Below, piece after piece: positions 6,452 to 8,328 of a DNA stretch of 8,328 nt; positions within the stretch are counted from its first letter, which is position 1, and the number at the start of each line of letters is the position of its first letter. This DNA comes from Bacillota bacterium. Its GTDB lineage: Bacteria > Bacillota_I > Bacilli_A > Acholeplasmatales > UBA5453. Under the pieces are notes generated by a model. The model saw nothing but the letters and a program-made list of their open reading frames with translations. It was not told the DNA's origin and ran no database searches. The DNA lies in contig JAEZHT010000090.1 in the NCBI GenBank assembly GCA_023436805.1, positions 1 to 8,328 on the forward strand, in the 5' to 3' direction. A program made the position numbers and the translations under genes.

Positions 6452-7351
6452 CTATTGTCTTTTAAATTGAAGCATAACTGTTAATGCCGCATCGAAAATC
6501 GAGTTATATGCATCAGCATCCCAACCTTCAATCCAAACTCTTACTCTTACAGCACCTTTATAAATGCCAGTACTGCTTCCTGTTTCTGTTAGTGTTATTA
6601 CTTGGTCTGCTAGTCCACTTGCACCTGTATTCTTCGCTGCAATTGCTGCTGCGAAATCGGTTGTATTAGGACCTGTTGTTATATCGGTTGATGTTCCAGT
6701 ATTAACTGCGTTCCAGTAAGCAACTGCACCTTTAGTCAAATCACCAAAAGTTTCAGTTTGAGAAGTTTTGTAAATAAAAGTAGTTGATGAACCACTTTCA
6801 GGTGCTGCATCTAATGCATTACCATCCATAAGTAAGCCTGTAACACTGACTCTTGCAGCATCATAAGCATTTACAGTAATTGGAGTTCCTGCTACAACGC
6901 CAGAACCTGAAGCACCAACAAAGTCAACGTCAGGTGTCCAAGACTTAGTACCACCAGAAAGGACTACTCCGTCAACATTAATATTCAAAGCCGAGTCTGA
7001 TCTAAAGAATAAATCAAATTCAATGTAACCATCAGTTACAGGTGTATTTATTCTATCCAAGAATATTCTTCCTTCTTTTGATGTTCTATCTTTAAGGTTG
7101 AATTGTGTGCCATTTACACCATATTTTGAAACTAAAAATGCATTCATTGTGGTTGAATCAATCACTGTGTAGAAGTTCACGTTATCAAGTGATACTAAGA
7201 TACCGTTACCTGCTTGAACTTCTGCATTAAATGTGTCTACTTTTGCTGTGTCGGTTAAAGTAAACCAAGCGAATGTTGATGTACCAAGTGCGATTACGAC
7301 TAGTGCCATCGTTACTACTGATAATACTAATTTTTGAGTTAATTTTCTCAT
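6452..7351 (-). CDS. Exported protein with SipW-type (TasA/camelysin-like) signal peptide
   Basis: This is a 299-residue secreted protein, and I do not recognise a named family beyond the signal type. The N-terminus has basic MRKLTQK, a hydrophobic stretch (8-23), and TSTFAWFTLTDTAKVDTF. That pattern matches the T-[FW]-A-x-F start of SipW-dependent substrates such as TasA, with cleavage expected near residues 28-29. The mature part is beta-rich and full of Thr, Ser, Gly, Asp and Val, and has no cysteine. A Gly/Ser/Thr/Ala-rich stretch (about 185-265) precedes the C-terminal block RVRVWIEGWDADAYNSIFDA. I start at 7349-7351 because AAAGGGG (7361-7367) precedes that ATG. The in-frame ATG at 7423 would overlap the gene upstream and spoil the signal peptide. 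It is probably a surface-layer or fibre subunit processed by the nearby signal peptidases; that role is inferred from the signal and context. Confidence 0.72.
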   Translation of the reverse strand: MRKLTQKLVLSVVTMALVVIALGTSTFAWFTLTDTAKVDTFNAEVQAGNGILVSLDNVNFYTVIDSTTMNAFLVSKYGVNGTQFNLKDRTSKEGRIFLDRINTPVTDGYIEFDLFFRSDSALNINVDGVVLSGGTKSWTPDVDFVGASGSGVVAGTPITVNAYDAARVSVTGLLMDGNALDAAPESGSSTTFIYKTSQTETFGDLTKGAVAYWNAVNTGTSTDITTGPNTTDFAAAIAAKNTGASGLADQVITLTETGSSTGIYKGAVRVRVWIEGWDADAYNSIFDAALTVMLQFKRQ

Positions 7352-7394
7352 TTTGTTTTTCCCCTTTTTCCTTTTTTTATTTTTTACGACTACT

Positions 7395-7423
7395 ATTGTA
7401 ATCGATAAAACCATTTTAATCAA
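7395..7423 (-). promoter_or_regulatory. Possible internal promoter of the second exported-protein gene
   Basis: On the minus strand TTGATT (7418-7423) lies 17 bp before TACAAT (7395-7400). The -35 box overlaps the last codons of the gene upstream, and the start point near 7388 gives a leader of about 37 nt. It could drive extra expression of the downstream exported protein. AT-rich DNA gives such matches by chance, so this is tentative. Confidence 0.35.
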
Positions 7424-8328
7424 CTGGTAGTGCGCTTCTAAACTCTAATTGAAACTTCAATGTATCCCTGTAAATGGCATCAAACATATCTGCATCAAAT
7501 CCTTCTAACCAAATATTTATTTGAAATTTACCTTCGTAATAGAATCTGTTTTGATTATCAAGATTGTCAGTTTTAATCAATCGCATAATTTTCGAATTAG
7601 GATTTAATGGCATATACGGATTATACTCATCAAATTTACTTAATTCATACCTTGTTTCTGGTACGACTGTGGGTACTGGAACAATGAAAACTTTTGTATT
7701 GTTAACGAAACTGATTGCTCCGTATGGTTTTCCATAACCTCTGTCAGGGTTCCCACTCGGGTCAAATATGAAGTTAATCAATTGATTTTCATTTCGCTCA
7801 TCATTGGGATTCTCCAATTTTATTTCTTTAAATGAAATTCTTATTGCATCTTTCGCATAGTATTTATAAGGTACATCACTATTCCTAAAAATACCCGGTG
7901 CATATTCGAAATCTACTGGAGATCGATACTCAACACCCTTTGATGTAACAAATGTACCATTTTTTGGAGTGCTATCAAATTCTACTGATGATGTGACATT
8001 ATCTACAAGGTACACATCTCGATAGCGAGTATTAGTTCTAACATATATTTCTAAAGAAATGTAGTTAATATTAGGATAAACGTATTTTTCTGACATTGCA
8101 TAGTTAGAGAAAAATTCATAACCATTAAGAGAAGTCACGTCCTCCATTCTTAAATCTTTAAATAAAATTTGCAATTGTTCATTGTTGATTGAGGAATTAT
8201 AATTTATTCCATCTAATGAAAACTCAAGATTGCTGTCTGTTGATGCTGTTAAACTTAACCCATCAACTCTGTTGGTTTCCCCCATACTAACCCACGCGAA
8301 GGTGGCTGTTGTGAAGGTCAATGTGAGC
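7416..8328 (-). CDS. Exported SipW-type protein, paralogue of the next gene; N-terminus beyond the window edge
   Basis: At least 303 residues are visible. The frame stays open through the window edge, and the first residues, LTLTFTTATFAWVSMGETNRV, are the tail of a SipW-type signal peptide, so the true start lies just outside. After the signal come SLTASTDSNLEFSLDGINYN, matching the AEVQAGNGILVSLDNVNFY region of the downstream neighbour. The C-terminal block is INIWLEGFDADMFDAIYRD, matching IWIEGWDADAYNSIFDA there. The two are therefore diverged tandem paralogues. The middle is polar, rich in Asn, Tyr and Asp, with no cysteine and no membrane helix, as expected for an extracellular structural protein. 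The end reads ALPVD with no sorting or anchor motif. It stops 64 bp before the next gene's ATG, with no terminator between them, so co-transcription is likely. Its exact function is unknown. Confidence 0.72.
   Translation of the reverse strand, partial: LTLTFTTATFAWVSMGETNRVDGLSLTASTDSNLEFSLDGINYNSSINNEQLQILFKDLRMEDVTSLNGYEFFSNYAMSEKYVYPNINYISLEIYVRTNTRYRDVYLVDNVTSSVEFDSTPKNGTFVTSKGVEYRSPVDFEYAPGIFRNSDVPYKYYAKDAIRISFKEIKLENPNDERNENQLINFIFDPSGNPDRGYGKPYGAISFVNNTKVFIVPVPTVVPETRYELSKFDEYNPYMPLNPNSKIMRLIKTDNLDNQNRFYYEGKFQINIWLEGFDADMFDAIYRDTLKFQLEFRSALPVD

Noticed and set aside
7352..7423. 24-residue N-terminal extension of the exported protein starting at 7423
   Set aside because: It overlaps the preceding gene, lacks a ribosome site, and would put a second hydrophobic stretch plus a lysine cluster before a normal signal peptide.
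8319..8321. TTG at 8321 as the start of the rightmost gene
   Set aside because: It falls inside the hydrophobic core of the signal peptide and the frame stays open to the window edge, so the real start is outside the window.
1..8328. CRISPR array, tRNA or rRNA genes, insertion sequence or attachment sites
   Set aside because: I saw no regularly spaced repeats, no cloverleaf-like or rRNA-like sequence, and no transposase, integrase or terminal inverted repeats flanking the cluster.

Overview
The window looks like chromosomal DNA of a low-GC, Gram-positive-derived bacterium, most plausibly a Mollicute of the Acholeplasma/Izemoplasma type or a close Firmicute relative. The grounds are AT-rich sequence, strong AGGAGG-type ribosome sites, surface proteins of the SipW/TasA kind, and use of the standard code. 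Trp is read from TGG, no gene is interrupted by TGA, and the seven visible stop codons are TAA (4) or TAG (3). The organism is an inference; there is no rRNA or other marker gene here.

Left part (1-1300): the N-terminal 83 residues of a thiolase (minus strand) are divergent from a TetR-family regulator (plus strand). The roughly 350-bp gap between them holds a near-consensus promoter for each gene and several inverted repeats that could be operators. This suggests a locally regulated acyl-CoA metabolism unit. A bidirectional terminator (1273-1297) separates it from the rest.

Right part (1283-8328, all minus strand): read in transcription order from the right edge, there are two tandem paralogous exported proteins with SipW-type (TasA/camelysin-like) signal peptides, the first cut by the window edge. 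A strong stem-loop follows. Then comes a tight four-gene cluster: SipW-like signal peptidase A, a membrane-anchored McrB/MoxR-like AAA+ ATPase, a DUF2357-like protein (the McrC-partner family) with a very long C-terminal coiled coil, and SipW-like signal peptidase B. Intergenic gaps inside the cluster are 12 to 25 bp.

How they may work together: the two His-dependent signal peptidases would process the two exported proteins. The ATPase and the coiled-coil protein resemble the McrB/McrC pair of type IV restriction systems, but the ATPase carries a membrane anchor and the partner shows no recognisable nuclease. Both signal peptidases also have charged, helical cytoplasmic tails. My hypothesis is a membrane-associated ATPase scaffold coupled to export and assembly of a surface layer or fibre, rather than DNA restriction. 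A membrane-associated defence role remains the main alternative.
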